Shown one piece after another: positions 24,395-31,745 of a stretch of DNA of 64,000 bases; position 1 is the first letter of the stretch, and the number at the start of each line of letters is the position of its first letter. The notes under the pieces were generated by a model that was not told the DNA's origin, made no database searches, and was given only the letters and a program-made list of their open reading frames with translations. The stretch comes from JABWCQ01 sp964530625 (GTDB lineage: Bacteria > Electryoneota > RPQS01): the NCBI GenBank assembly GCA_964530625.1, contig CAZHAK010000002.1, forward strand, positions 124,001 to 188,000, read 5' to 3'. Position numbers and translations under genes: made by a program.

Positions 24395-26065
24395 CTAATT
24401 GTGCGAGCGGCACCATGCCAAAAACTCGTCCGCTGACCAAGCGGAGGGACAAAGCTCGCGTGGAATCGGGCCTTTGGAAGCCAAGTCAATACCGAACTCT
24501 ATGTCGTCAAGCTCTTCGATGGTGTGAGAGTCGGGATTCAACGGAATGGGAATCTTGAGTTCCAATGCGCGCGGAAACCAACGCCAATCTAAATCCAGTC
24601 GGTGCGGGTTGCAATTCAGCTCGATGGATTTGCCGTTCTTTGCTGTGCATTCCAAAACTCTGTCGTGATTTACCGGATAACCTTCGCGCTTCAGAAGCAA
24701 CCTGCCTGTCGGATGACCGAGAATGTCAACATGAGGATTTTCGAGAGCCTTGCACAAGCGATCTGTGGCTTGCTCTTCAGTCATGCCGAATCCGGAATGA
24801 ATACTTGCAACCACAAAGTCGAATCCCGCGAGCAAACTTTCGTCAAAATCCAATCGGCCATCGGTCAGAATGTCGCACTCGGTGCCCTTCAAAATTTTGA
24901 ACGGCGCAAGTTCATCATTCAATAAATCAATTTCTTCCCATTGCTGAAGTACGCGATCGGGAGTCAATCCGTTGGCATAGGCGGCGGCTTTCGAGTGATC
25001 GGCAATGCCCAAAAACTCGAAACCGCGCGCGATCATCGCCTCAGCCATTTGCCTTAGCGTGTGCTGTCCGTCAGAATAGGTTGTGTGGACGTGCAGTATT
25101 CCGCGAATATCTTTGCGCGTCAGTGCCGCAGGATACGGAGCCTCGCCGTCCGAACGGAGCTTAAGGCCATCTTCGCGCAAGGGAGGCGGAACGACGATCA
25201 GTCCTAGCGCGCCATAAACATCTTCTTCCGTCGAAGCGGATGGAATCAAACCACGCACCTGCAACTCGGCAATATGCGGTTTTGAACCTGTCGCCAGAAC
25301 TAATTTTGTGCCCAATTCGGCCGGAGAACAAATAGACAGTTCGATCTCCATTCCAGAAATATGCTTGCCGGACCAAACTGGCGAGTCGGTGTTATGCCAG
25401 ATCAACTCCGGAAGCTTCGTAAAATATCTCTTCAATACATCATGGTCAGCCGTGTCAGCACCGACGATGCAATCCAAATCGCCGACGGTTTCAGAGCATC
25501 TGCGCAAACTTCCGCAAAAGTGGACGGAAATCACACCGGGAATCGCGGCAATCTGCTGTTCGACTTGCGCCGCGACAGCCTTAGCGTGATGACGTAATCT
25601 GCGCGATCCGATGGTTTTCAAAAATGCAAGGCTTGCGCTGAATTTCTCAACCGTCTTGCCTCCGAAACCGGAGAGCTTGGTTAGAGACCCCGCTTCAATT
25701 GCGGCTTCAAGATCGGCAAGTGATTCGACGTTTGCATCCTTCCAAAGTGTGCGCGCTTTCTTAGGGCCAAGTCCATCCACTTTCATCAACTCCAAGACAC
25801 CAGACGGAACGCGCACTCGAGCCGCATCAAGGTCGGCGAATGTCCCAGTCGTCACCGCATCACGAATGCACTGCGCGACGGCCGCACCGACCCCGCGCAC
25901 TTTCGATAGGCGATCTCCGATCAGGAGTTCATCAAGCGTGGCTGAAACCGAATCAAGTTGTCGAGCGGCGTTGGCAAAAGCCTTCGCTCGAAACTCGTCC
26001 TCATTGATCAAGTCAAGCAGGACAGCATACTCTTCCAGCAGCGCAACAACGTCAGCGCGAGTCAT
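24395..26065 (-). CDS. polX: DNA polymerase/3'-5' exonuclease PolX
   Basis: 556 residues with the bacterial PolX layout: helix-hairpin-helix repeats (about 55-140), family X nucleotidyltransferase with CGSLRRCSETVGDLDCIV (Gly-Ser and Asp197/Asp199), thumb with LATGSKPHI, and a C-terminal PHP domain (about 335-556) holding HVHTTYSDG, IADHSK, TECDIL, SIHSGF, GHPTGR and NPDSH metal ligands. PolX works in gap filling and base-excision repair. The third polymerase carboxylate, normally Asp, is Glu242 here (EIELSI). It is inside a coupled minus-strand run between pfpI and the GAF gene. Confidence 0.92.
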   Translation of the reverse strand: MTRADVVALLEEYAVLLDLINEDEFRAKAFANAARQLDSVSATLDELLIGDRLSKVRGVGAAVAQCIRDAVTTGTFADLDAARVRVPSGVLELMKVDGLGPKKARTLWKDANVESLADLEAAIEAGSLTKLSGFGGKTVEKFSASLAFLKTIGSRRLRHHAKAVAAQVEQQIAAIPGVISVHFCGSLRRCSETVGDLDCIVGADTADHDVLKRYFTKLPELIWHNTDSPVWSGKHISGMEIELSICSPAELGTKLVLATGSKPHIAELQVRGLIPSASTEEDVYGALGLIVVPPPLREDGLKLRSDGEAPYPAALTRKDIRGILHVHTTYSDGQHTLRQMAEAMIARGFEFLGIADHSKAAAYANGLTPDRVLQQWEEIDLLNDELAPFKILKGTECDILTDGRLDFDESLLAGFDFVVASIHSGFGMTEEQATDRLCKALENPHVDILGHPTGRLLLKREGYPVNHDRVLECTAKNGKSIELNCNPHRLDLDWRWFPRALELKIPIPLNPDSHTIEELDDIEFGIDLASKGPIPRELCPSAWSADEFLAWCRSHN

Positions 26066-26068
26066 GAA

Positions 26069-26590
26069 TCAGACGGCAAGCAATTCAATGAACTTCGCCA
26101 TGAACGCGGGCAAGTCATCGGGCTTTCTGGAGGTGACGAGATTTTTGTCTATGACAACTTCCTCGTCCACCCATTTCGCTCCGGCATTAACCATATCGTC
26201 GCGGATGGCGACAAAACTTGTAACCTTGCGGCTTCTCAAGACCCCCGCCGAGGCTAAGACCCAACCGCCATGGCAAATGCACGCGATAGGTTTCTTGGCG
26301 CGATTTAACTCACGCACGAGATTGAGCACGGGTTCCGACATGCGAAGTCGGTCAGGTGCCCATCCACCGGGAATGACCAGACCATCCAAGCTCGCGGCTT
26401 TGATCTTGTCCGCGCTCTTGTCTACTTTGACGGGATAGCCGTACTTGCCGATGTATTCTGGTGCGGAGCCGGTTCCGACGACGATTACTTTCGCGCCGGC
26501 CTCGCGCAACCGCATAATCGGGTACCAAACTTCGAGGTCTTGATAATGGTGCTCGACAAGCACGCCGATCTTTTTGACTGAGATACTCAT
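26069..26590 (-). CDS. DJ-1/PfpI family protein
   Basis: 173 residues of the DJ-1/PfpI class I glutamine amidotransferase-like fold. The nucleophile is Cys106 with His107 in ACICHGGWVLASAG, preceded by VIPGGWAPD. Members such as PfpI, YhbO and YajL are described as proteases or protein/nucleotide deglycases that handle glyoxal adducts. The function here, stress protection, is inferred from the family. Spacing of three bases to polX downstream and seven to the transporter upstream points to one transcript. Confidence 0.85.
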   Translation of the reverse strand: MSISVKKIGVLVEHHYQDLEVWYPIMRLREAGAKVIVVGTGSAPEYIGKYGYPVKVDKSADKIKAASLDGLVIPGGWAPDRLRMSEPVLNLVRELNRAKKPIACICHGGWVLASAGVLRSRKVTSFVAIRDDMVNAGAKWVDEEVVIDKNLVTSRKPDDLPAFMAKFIELLAV

Positions 26591-26597
26591 ATGTGAA

Positions 26598-27545
26598 TCA
26601 TTTCATAACTCTGCGACGCAACGATCCAGCCCGCCTTGCAAATGCGGGCGCATCCATCAGTACAATTCCCGCGATAACCAAGATGCCGCCGAAGATTAGG
26701 GGCAGGCCAATGATTTCACCGACGAAGTAAGTAGAAAGTGCCGTCGCGACGACCGGCTGCGGTGTGGTGAGAATGGCGACTTGTGATGGATCAATCATGG
26801 TCAGGATTTTGTACCAGACCGTGTAGGCTAAAACCGTTAAGACAAGTCCGGCATAGAACACGCCTCCCCAGCCGATCCAAGTGATGTTTGTATACTCTTG
26901 CATAACCGCCGGATACACAAGTAACGGCAGGCCGAGAAAAGAACCGAGCAATAGCACGGTGCCGGTTGCCGTAATTGCTCCATACTTGTGGACAATCGGT
27001 TTGCCCAGCACAGTATATGTAGCCCATGCCAAAACCGCTATAAAAATATAAACGTCGCCGACGAACAAGTCCGAACTTGTGTCAATGTTGTCGCCTTGGG
27101 TCACGATCAAAACCAATCCTGCAAGCGACACGATGATCGCAATGATTTTGTGCCGCAGAATTTTTTCGTAGCCCATTGCGGCGGACAAGAACAGCGCAAA
27201 GACGGCGGTCGTGCCGTAGAGCAGAGACGCATGCGACGGCATGGTCTTGCTGATTCCGACCAAATAGATAATCTGATTGATCGGCACAGCCACGATGGCG
27301 AGCAACAATATTCGCGGAAAGTCCGCGCGGTCAATCTTTCTCCATGACCGCGTGGCAAACATCAGTAAAGTCAGCCCTACGACTCCAACGCACAACCGCC
27401 AGAAGGCGTAGGCGTAAGGATCCCATTCCCGCAGCGCAAGTTTATTGACGACGTAGCCGCCGCCGGTAACAGTAAAGTGCGTCACCATGAGCGTCAGCAG
27501 CACGATGCGCACAGACCATGCGGACTTAGCGGTTGAAGAGTTCAA
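26598..27545 (-). CDS. EamA/DMT-superfamily transporter
   Basis: 315 residues with ten predicted membrane helices in two EamA repeats, for example YAFWRLCVGVVGLTLLMF and YAGLVLTVLAYTVWYKILTM. The family exports metabolites or amino acids across the inner membrane; the substrate cannot be told. The TTG start at 27545 has GGAG four bases upstream and overlaps the HAD gene by 20 bases; ATG 27488 would shorten the first helix. The Arg-rich C-terminus (ARRAGSLRRRVMK) is cytoplasmic. Confidence 0.8.
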   Translation of the reverse strand: MNSSTAKSAWSVRIVLLTLMVTHFTVTGGGYVVNKLALREWDPYAYAFWRLCVGVVGLTLLMFATRSWRKIDRADFPRILLLAIVAVPINQIIYLVGISKTMPSHASLLYGTTAVFALFLSAAMGYEKILRHKIIAIIVSLAGLVLIVTQGDNIDTSSDLFVGDVYIFIAVLAWATYTVLGKPIVHKYGAITATGTVLLLGSFLGLPLLVYPAVMQEYTNITWIGWGGVFYAGLVLTVLAYTVWYKILTMIDPSQVAILTTPQPVVATALSTYFVGEIIGLPLIFGGILVIAGIVLMDAPAFARRAGSLRRRVMK

Positions 27546-28215
27546 GCAGCTCCGAAGTCCGGCTCAAGTCTTCGTATACTTTATCGGCACCCGCCTTCCG
27601 CAACATCTCGACGTTGTACTTCCCACCCGTCGCCACGGCCAGCGTCCGCACTCCAATTTTCTGCGCTCCGTGAACATCGTGCTCGGTGTCGCCAATCACC
27701 CATGTGTCTTCAGGTGCGAAATGTCTTTGGTAATGCGAAGCGGAAGCCTCTACCGCATCCGTCAAGATCATATACCGTTCTTCGTGCACGTCGCCGAATC
27801 CGCCGACTGGAAAAAAATGATCCAAGTTGAAATGACGAATCTTGGTTCTCCCGCCTGCTTCCATGTTACCAGTGCCGAGTGCCAGCGCGAAGTCGTCTTT
27901 GCGCTGGGTCAGTGCATCTAAAAGCTCACGCACGCCGACATGCACCCGCGCTCCGGGACTGTCTTGAATTGAACGGGGAAGTGCCTCAAGATAGAGTGGC
28001 TTAAAGGCCTCGTATTCTGAGCGCCAATCACCATTTAATCCGGTGCGTAGAAAGAACTCTCTGAAAATCAGAGGGTCGGTCCTGCCATGCATGGAAAAAC
28101 CTTCAGTGATTGGGTCTCTTCCGAATCTCTGTGCAAAGGCCTTCACGTAGGCTCGGGTGGTTGCCCCGTCCAGGCTGGTCAGAGTCCCGTCGATATCGAA
28201 AATTAGCAATTTCAT
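27526..28215 (-). CDS. HAD family hydrolase, phosphoglycolate phosphatase-like
   Basis: 229 residues. HAD motif I is FDIDGTLTS (nucleophile Asp7, acid Asp9), motif II LALGTGN, motif III Lys in RKAGADK or near KIRHF, and motif IV WVIGDTEHDVHGAQKIG. A helical cap follows motif I, as in phosphoglycolate phosphatase and beta-phosphoglucomutase groups. The substrate is uncertain. It is the first gene of the long minus-strand operon that ends with the Lys-rich protein. Confidence 0.85.
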   Translation of the reverse strand: MKLLIFDIDGTLTSLDGATTRAYVKAFAQRFGRDPITEGFSMHGRTDPLIFREFFLRTGLNGDWRSEYEAFKPLYLEALPRSIQDSPGARVHVGVRELLDALTQRKDDFALALGTGNMEAGGRTKIRHFNLDHFFPVGGFGDVHEERYMILTDAVEASASHYQRHFAPEDTWVIGDTEHDVHGAQKIGVRTLAVATGGKYNVEMLRKAGADKVYEDLSRTSELLELFNR

Positions 28216-28286
28216 GGCTTTCCGTATACAGCAATTTAAGATAACCCAACGGGATAGTCAAGGCGGCGGCGTAGCGATTGATTCTC

Positions 28287-28716
28287 ATGAGAACTCCGAC
28301 TATCTTAGTTACCAATCAAAAACGGGGGAATCAGTATGTAGACAAGTTCGGGTAGAAGCGGGCTGCCAGTGTCGCGACTTTGTGTGGAAACAATGACGGT
28401 CGGTCATCCGGAGTATATTGTGATCAGGCCGAAGCCGGGAAATCATTGAGGCGTACTTGAATGCTCGGCACAATGTTGTTGACTCTCGAATGTTTACGCG
28501 ATAGGGGACTCCGAAACGATTCTCGGCAGTCGCGGAAAGGATATTGGAGTCCAAACTTTTGCTCAGCATAAGGCGAGTTCGGTGGGAGAGCAATTAACTA
28601 TTTCTGAGGACGTCTATCATCACATGCTGGCTATCAAACCGCCATATCGTCCTTTCCCTCTGGCGATGCATGTCTTTGCGATAAAGCTTAGAACGAAACA
28701 AGACTACACGAGTTAA
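28287..28716 (+). pseudogene. Possible decayed class III nucleotidyl cyclase
   Basis: This 575 bp gap between the HAD gene and the DUF5020 gene has no intact gene. An open stretch without a start (28483-28716, 77 codons) reads VYAIGDSETILGS, then VGEQLTISEDVYHHML and ends PLAMHVFAIKL. The IGD, GE-L-ISE-VY spacing and hydrophobic tail resemble the C-terminal half of class III adenylate cyclases (IGDAVNLA, GEILVSEATY). About 200 bases upstream, from ATG 28287, a different frame reads PTILVTNQ and NQYVDKFG before a stop, which could be the N-terminal remnant. Frames are broken, so if real it is a dead gene. The identification is tentative. Confidence 0.3.
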
Positions 28717-28790
28717 TTCAAACTATACACGCGATTTAGAGTACCGGAAAACCTCACATCGCGTAACCAATAAGAAAAGGAAAACCGGAT

Positions 28791-29477
28791 ATGCGAATTT
28801 TTGTCTTTTGCCTCCTTTGGGCTGGAACAGCTCATGCCGCGGATACTTACGTCAACGGCCAGTTTCACCGCGACTTCAATCGCGAAGTGTTTACGTCCAC
28901 GATAGAATTTTGGAGTGGCGACAAGTTAGGCTCGACGTTTTTTTTCGCGGATTTCGACTTCGCTTCGTCAGGCGAGACCCAATCATATTTTGAAATTTCC
29001 CGTCACATCTTTCTGGGTCGAATCAAGAAGCTTGGTCACCTGAACGCCTCGCTCCAGTTCAACGACGGAGTGACCGGAGTAGACGGTTTTGGCCGAAAAC
29101 TGATTCCACGCACTGTGCTGGGGGGGGTGGCCCTGACGGAGCTTAAAGCTGGCAACGCAGTTTTCGAGATACAAGCCCTGTTGCGTCAGGAGTTTGCCTC
29201 AGACTTAGGGTGGCAACTTACCGGCGTTTGGTTCGTTCCAATAAGTAAGAGTCCGTTCGAGTTTTTGGGGTTTGTGGATTGGAACTCGAATGAGTACGGG
29301 GAACAGCCGGTTTCGATACAGGCGGAGCCGCAATTTCAATATCGCTGGCGGCAGCTTGCGCTGGGGACGGAAGGGGAGATTTCGCGGAATTTCGCGGGGG
29401 CATTTACCGAGGAGGAGGGCTACGAGACGGGTAAATGGTACTTTCATCCGACCCTGTATGTCCGTTATGATTTCTAA
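28791..29477 (+). CDS. DUF5020 family outer-membrane protein
   Basis: 228 residues with signal peptide (MRIFVFCLLWAGTAHA). The conserved blocks of the DUF5020/Tsx-like family are present: FTSTIEFWSGDKLGSTFFF, ADFDF, SYFEISRHIFLG, AEPQFQYRW, LALGTEGEISRNF and the final strand FHPTLYVRYDF. The family forms small beta-barrels related to the nucleoside channel Tsx in Bacteroidetes and relatives. The substrate is unknown. It stands alone between the HAD operon and the tRNA unit; AAGGA lies about nine bases before the ATG. Confidence 0.75.
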   Translation: MRIFVFCLLWAGTAHAADTYVNGQFHRDFNREVFTSTIEFWSGDKLGSTFFFADFDFASSGETQSYFEISRHIFLGRIKKLGHLNASLQFNDGVTGVDGFGRKLIPRTVLGGVALTELKAGNAVFEIQALLRQEFASDLGWQLTGVWFVPISKSPFEFLGFVDWNSNEYGEQPVSIQAEPQFQYRWRQLALGTEGEISRNFAGAFTEEEGYETGKWYFHPTLYVRYDF

Positions 29478-29501
29478 CAAATGGGCAGCATGCGTGCCTC
29501 G

Positions 29502-29519
29502 CCCTCTCAAAGGAGAGGG
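29502..29519 (+). terminator. Small hairpin after the DUF5020 gene
   Basis: Stem CCCTCTC / GAGAGGG with loop AAAG begins 25 bases after the stop. No T-tract follows directly, so termination is uncertain. Confidence 0.4.
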
Positions 29520-29581
29520 TCAAGAATTGCTAACTCTATAATAATAAAGACTTAGTTTGTAAGTAAAGCATTTTGAGATGC

Positions 29582-29609
29582 TTGACAAGTCCCAAGAGGT
29601 TTGTATATT
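29582..29609 (+). promoter_or_regulatory. Sigma-70-like promoter of the tRNA unit
   Basis: TTGACA (29582-29587), 16 bp spacer, TATATT (29604-29609). This is one of the best promoter matches in the window and predicts a start near 29616, about 95 bases before the tRNA. Confidence 0.7.
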
Positions 29610-29629
29610 AAGAGTCTACGCTGGTTTGG

Positions 29630-29701
29630 AGTCTCGGACGACACGCGGGTTCCGCGGTGACCGTGAGGCGCCGCCTCCACCTCGGGCAGTCCGGGGCGAC
29701 T
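29630..29701 (+). ncRNA. Structured GC-rich leader RNA ahead of the tRNA
   Basis: About 72 bases between promoter and tRNA can fold into a three-way junction. The closing stem is AGTC-t-CGGAC (29630-29639) with GTCCG-gggc-GACT (29689-29701). Hairpin A is CACGCGG/CCGCGGTG (29642-29659, one bulge). Hairpin B is GTGAGGC/GCCTCCAC (29663-29680, one bulge). No reading frame explains it. It may be a tRNA 5' leader processed by RNase P or an independent small RNA. The structure is drawn by hand from complementarity and no family match is claimed. Confidence 0.35.
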
Positions 29702-29711
29702 GGCGGAGCAT

Positions 29712-29784
<73 letters not shown>

Positions 29785-29904
29785 CCGCGCGGCGACCACC
29801 GGTACCAGCGATGAAAAGGAGTTCCTTGTTTTGCGCACCACGCTGTTTTATGACACCACATTTGACTCCCAGTGCAGCGTGGGCAGGGAAATGCAGTTCG
29901 ATCA

Positions 29905-29940
29905 GGGTGTGCGGACCGGTTTTCGCGCACCCTTTTCTCG
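29905..29940 (+). terminator. Terminator of the tRNA transcription unit
   Basis: Stem GGGTGTGCG / CGCGCACCC (29905-29932, one G-T pair) with a 10-base loop followed by TTTTCTCGTTT. The roughly 120 bases between the tRNA end and this terminator contain no convincing gene, only two overlapping open frames without ribosome-site support. Confidence 0.75.
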
Positions 29941-29982
29941 TTTAATAGGCACATTCACAGTTTTTAGATAGGCAAAGAAGAA

Positions 29983-30726
29983 GTGATCATTCAGGATGCG
30001 ACGCCGGAACAGATTCGCAGCGCACTAAAGGCGCTGTCAGAGATTCAAGAAATTGATTTAGAGTTAGCGGAAATAGCCGAGGAACGGGGTGGACTGCCCG
30101 AGAAGGTCCAGGCCTTGACCGACCGGATAGCCGAGTACGAGATCTTTATAGAAACCAAGGATCATGAGCGAGTGGATTCGGAGAAGATATCCGGCGAAAC
30201 CGGGCACAAACTTGCCGTGGCTCGAGAGAAGCTGACGAAATATCAGGAACAGCTCTATGCGGTGAAGACGACGCGGGAATACGACGCAATAACGACCGAG
30301 CAGGAGACAGCCAAGCGGGAAATCGGCGAATTCGAATTGCTGATCTCCACAAATACGACTCGCGCGGTTGAACTCTTGCAACTTGTGGAAGAGAAGCAAG
30401 CTGAGCTTGAGCAGCTTCGCAAGGACAAAATCGCCAGCGAGGCAGAGCTTGAGAAAAAGTTGCGCGACACGGAAGGCGAAGAGAAGGAACTGCTCGCTCG
30501 CCGGGCTATCGCCGCAGCCGTGCTAAACCCCCGCTTGTTGGTTCACTATGAGCGCATTCGCGACGCCAAGGACGGCCGGGGTATTGCTACCTTAGTCGGC
30601 GAAGCCTGCGGCGGCTGTTTCGCTTTGATTCCACCTCAGACGCAAGTGATTATCAAGCAGTCGCGCGATATTTACGCCTGCGAAGCATGCGGCAGATTCA
30701 TCGCTCCCGACTCCGAAATCAACTAA
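29983..30726 (+). CDS. CT398-like coiled-coil zinc ribbon protein
   Basis: 247 residues. Residues 1-175 are an almost continuous coiled coil (for example ALTDRIAEYEIFIETKDHER, LEQLRKDKIASEAELEKKL); the C-terminal 60 residues form a C4 zinc ribbon with CGGC and CEAC pairs (GEACGGCFALIPPQ, DIYACEACGRFIAP). This is the layout of the CT398/HP0958-type family. The H. pylori member supports flagellar gene expression, whereas most others are uncharacterised, and the conserved pairing with an RNase HI gene as here suggests a nucleic-acid role. GTG start with a weak purine-rich site. Confidence 0.85.
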   Translation: MIIQDATPEQIRSALKALSEIQEIDLELAEIAEERGGLPEKVQALTDRIAEYEIFIETKDHERVDSEKISGETGHKLAVAREKLTKYQEQLYAVKTTREYDAITTEQETAKREIGEFELLISTNTTRAVELLQLVEEKQAELEQLRKDKIASEAELEKKLRDTEGEEKELLARRAIAAAVLNPRLLVHYERIRDAKDGRGIATLVGEACGGCFALIPPQTQVIIKQSRDIYACEACGRFIAPDSEIN

Positions 30727-31158
30727 TTGGAACTTCTCGCGCACATTGACGGCGGCGCACGCGGCAATCCCGGACCGGCGGCGATTGGAGTCGTGATTCA
30801 CGATGACAAGGGCAACCTTCTTTATGAAGAAGGTACCTTTATCGGTCACGGGACGAACAACGAAGCCGAGTACAAAGCGCTGATCAGATTACTCGAAGTT
30901 TGCGCGACGGATCCGGTCATACAAGCAAGCGGCGCGAGTATATTGCGCGTAGCCTGTGACAGCCTGCTGGTCGTCAATCAGGTTTTAGGGGAGTGGAAGA
31001 TTAAAGAACCCCGCCTGCAAGAACTGAACGCCGAAGTCCAGCAAAAAAAAGCGATACTGAATGGCCTGACTCCCAGAATCCGCCACGTCCGCAGGGAAGA
31101 GAATAAGGATGCGGATAAGTTGGTGAATCGGGCGTTGGATGAGGCGGAGAAAGCGTAG
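30727..31158 (+). CDS. Ribonuclease HI family protein
   Basis: 143 residues. The RNase H fold carboxylates are all present: Asp8 in AHIDGGARGNPGPA, Glu in TNNEAEYKAL, Asp in VACDSLLVVNQ and Asp in REENKDADKLVNRALD. It cuts RNA in RNA-DNA hybrids and removes R-loops or primers. The C-terminal KDAD-LVNRAL feature matches the bacterial YpdQ/RnhA-like group that sits next to CT398-like proteins. It starts with TTG immediately after the upstream stop. Confidence 0.9.
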   Translation: MELLAHIDGGARGNPGPAAIGVVIHDDKGNLLYEEGTFIGHGTNNEAEYKALIRLLEVCATDPVIQASGASILRVACDSLLVVNQVLGEWKIKEPRLQELNAEVQQKKAILNGLTPRIRHVRREENKDADKLVNRALDEAEKA

Positions 31159-31163
31159 TTAGA

Positions 31164-31619
31164 ATTGTTTGCGGTTCGCCGGGTGATCGCGGTTGACTTC
31201 GGTCAATCGAGGAAAGTCCGAACTTCATAGAGCAGAGCGCCGGCTAACGGCCGGGTGTGGTGACGCAACGGAAAGTGCCACAGAAAATATACCGCCGGGG
31301 GAAAGTCAGAAATCTGAAGTCAGAAGTCAGAATGCAGAGTCTGCTTACTTCATACTTCATACTTCATATTTCATACTTCTGACTTTTCTCCGGTAAGGGT
31401 GAAATGGTGCGGTAAGAGCGCACCGCGCATTCAGTAATGGATGTGGCAGGGAAAACCCCGCTCGAAGCAAGGCCAAGTATGTCGGGAGTCTTTGCTGCTC
31501 GCAAAGCTAAAGTCCCGGCGGGTAGGCCGCCCGAGGTGATGAGTAATCATCATCCCAGATAGATGATCACCCCTCTGGCAACGGAGGACAGAATTCGGCT
31601 TATAGGCGAACCCACAATT
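31164..31619 (+). ncRNA. rnpB: RNase P RNA, bacterial type A
   Basis: The universally conserved blocks are present: GAGGAAAGTCCG at 31209, AACGG-AAAGTGCCACAGA, GGTAAGGGTGAAATGGTGCG followed by GTAAGAGCGCACCGC, GAAGCAAGGCCAAGTATG, and near the 3' end GAATTCGGCTTATAG. Helix P1 pairs GGTTCGCC (31173-31180) with GGCGAACC (31605-31612), extended by ATTGT/ACAAT. The order is that of ancestral type A RNA as in E. coli. The RNA processes tRNA 5' ends with protein RnpA. The P12 helix is enlarged by heptad repeats (see separate entry). It starts just after the RNase HI gene. Confidence 0.95.
31297..31391 (+). repeat. Heptad tandem repeats inside RNase P RNA helix P12
   Basis: Between ACCGCC and GGTAAGGGTGAAA, where E. 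coli has a P12 helix of roughly 25 bases, this RNA has 95. The left arm is a run of 7-base units related to AAGTCAG (AAGTCAG, AAATCTG, AAGTCAG, AAGTCAG, AATGCAG). The right arm is units of TTCATAC/ATACTTC type ending TTCTGACTTTTC. Base pairs GGGGAAAGTCAGAA / TTCTGACTTTTCTCC close the stem and the inner heptads pair imperfectly, giving one long arm. This resembles the STRR insertions described in RNase P RNA of heterocyst-forming cyanobacteria. Confidence 0.85.
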
Positions 31620-31620
31620 T

Positions 31621-31699
31621 AAGTATGAAGAATGAAGTCAGAAGTATGAAAACGTGCTTTCTGACTTCAGACTTCAGACTTCAGATTTCTGACTTTTTT
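31621..31699 (+). repeat. Second heptad-repeat block behind rnpB, also terminator-like
   Basis: Starting two bases after rnpB, 7-base units of the same family (AGTATGA, AGAATGA, AGTCAGA, AGTATGA) are followed by TTTCTGA and three copies of CTTCAGA, then TTTCTGA and CTTTTTT. GAAGTCAGAA pairs with TTCTGACTTC around an inner loop, and six T residues end the block (31694-31699), so the repeats also look like the rnpB terminator. Confidence 0.8.
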
Positions 31700-31745
31700 G
31701 CACCCCCCAATAAGTTTTTTGTTTATATGAAATACAGGAAGAGCC

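Noticed and set aside
25611..26438. 275-codon plus-strand open frame rich in Ser/Ala/Arg
   Set aside because: Antisense to polX and pfpI; composition follows the complementary codon pattern and no domain is visible.
29810..29944. 44-codon frame starting ATG after the tRNA
   Set aside because: No ribosome site, it runs through the tRNA-unit terminator and overlaps another open frame; likely chance.
31297..31699. Heptad repeats considered as a CRISPR array
   Set aside because: Units are 7 bases with no spacers and no cas genes nearby; they sit inside and behind RNase P RNA.
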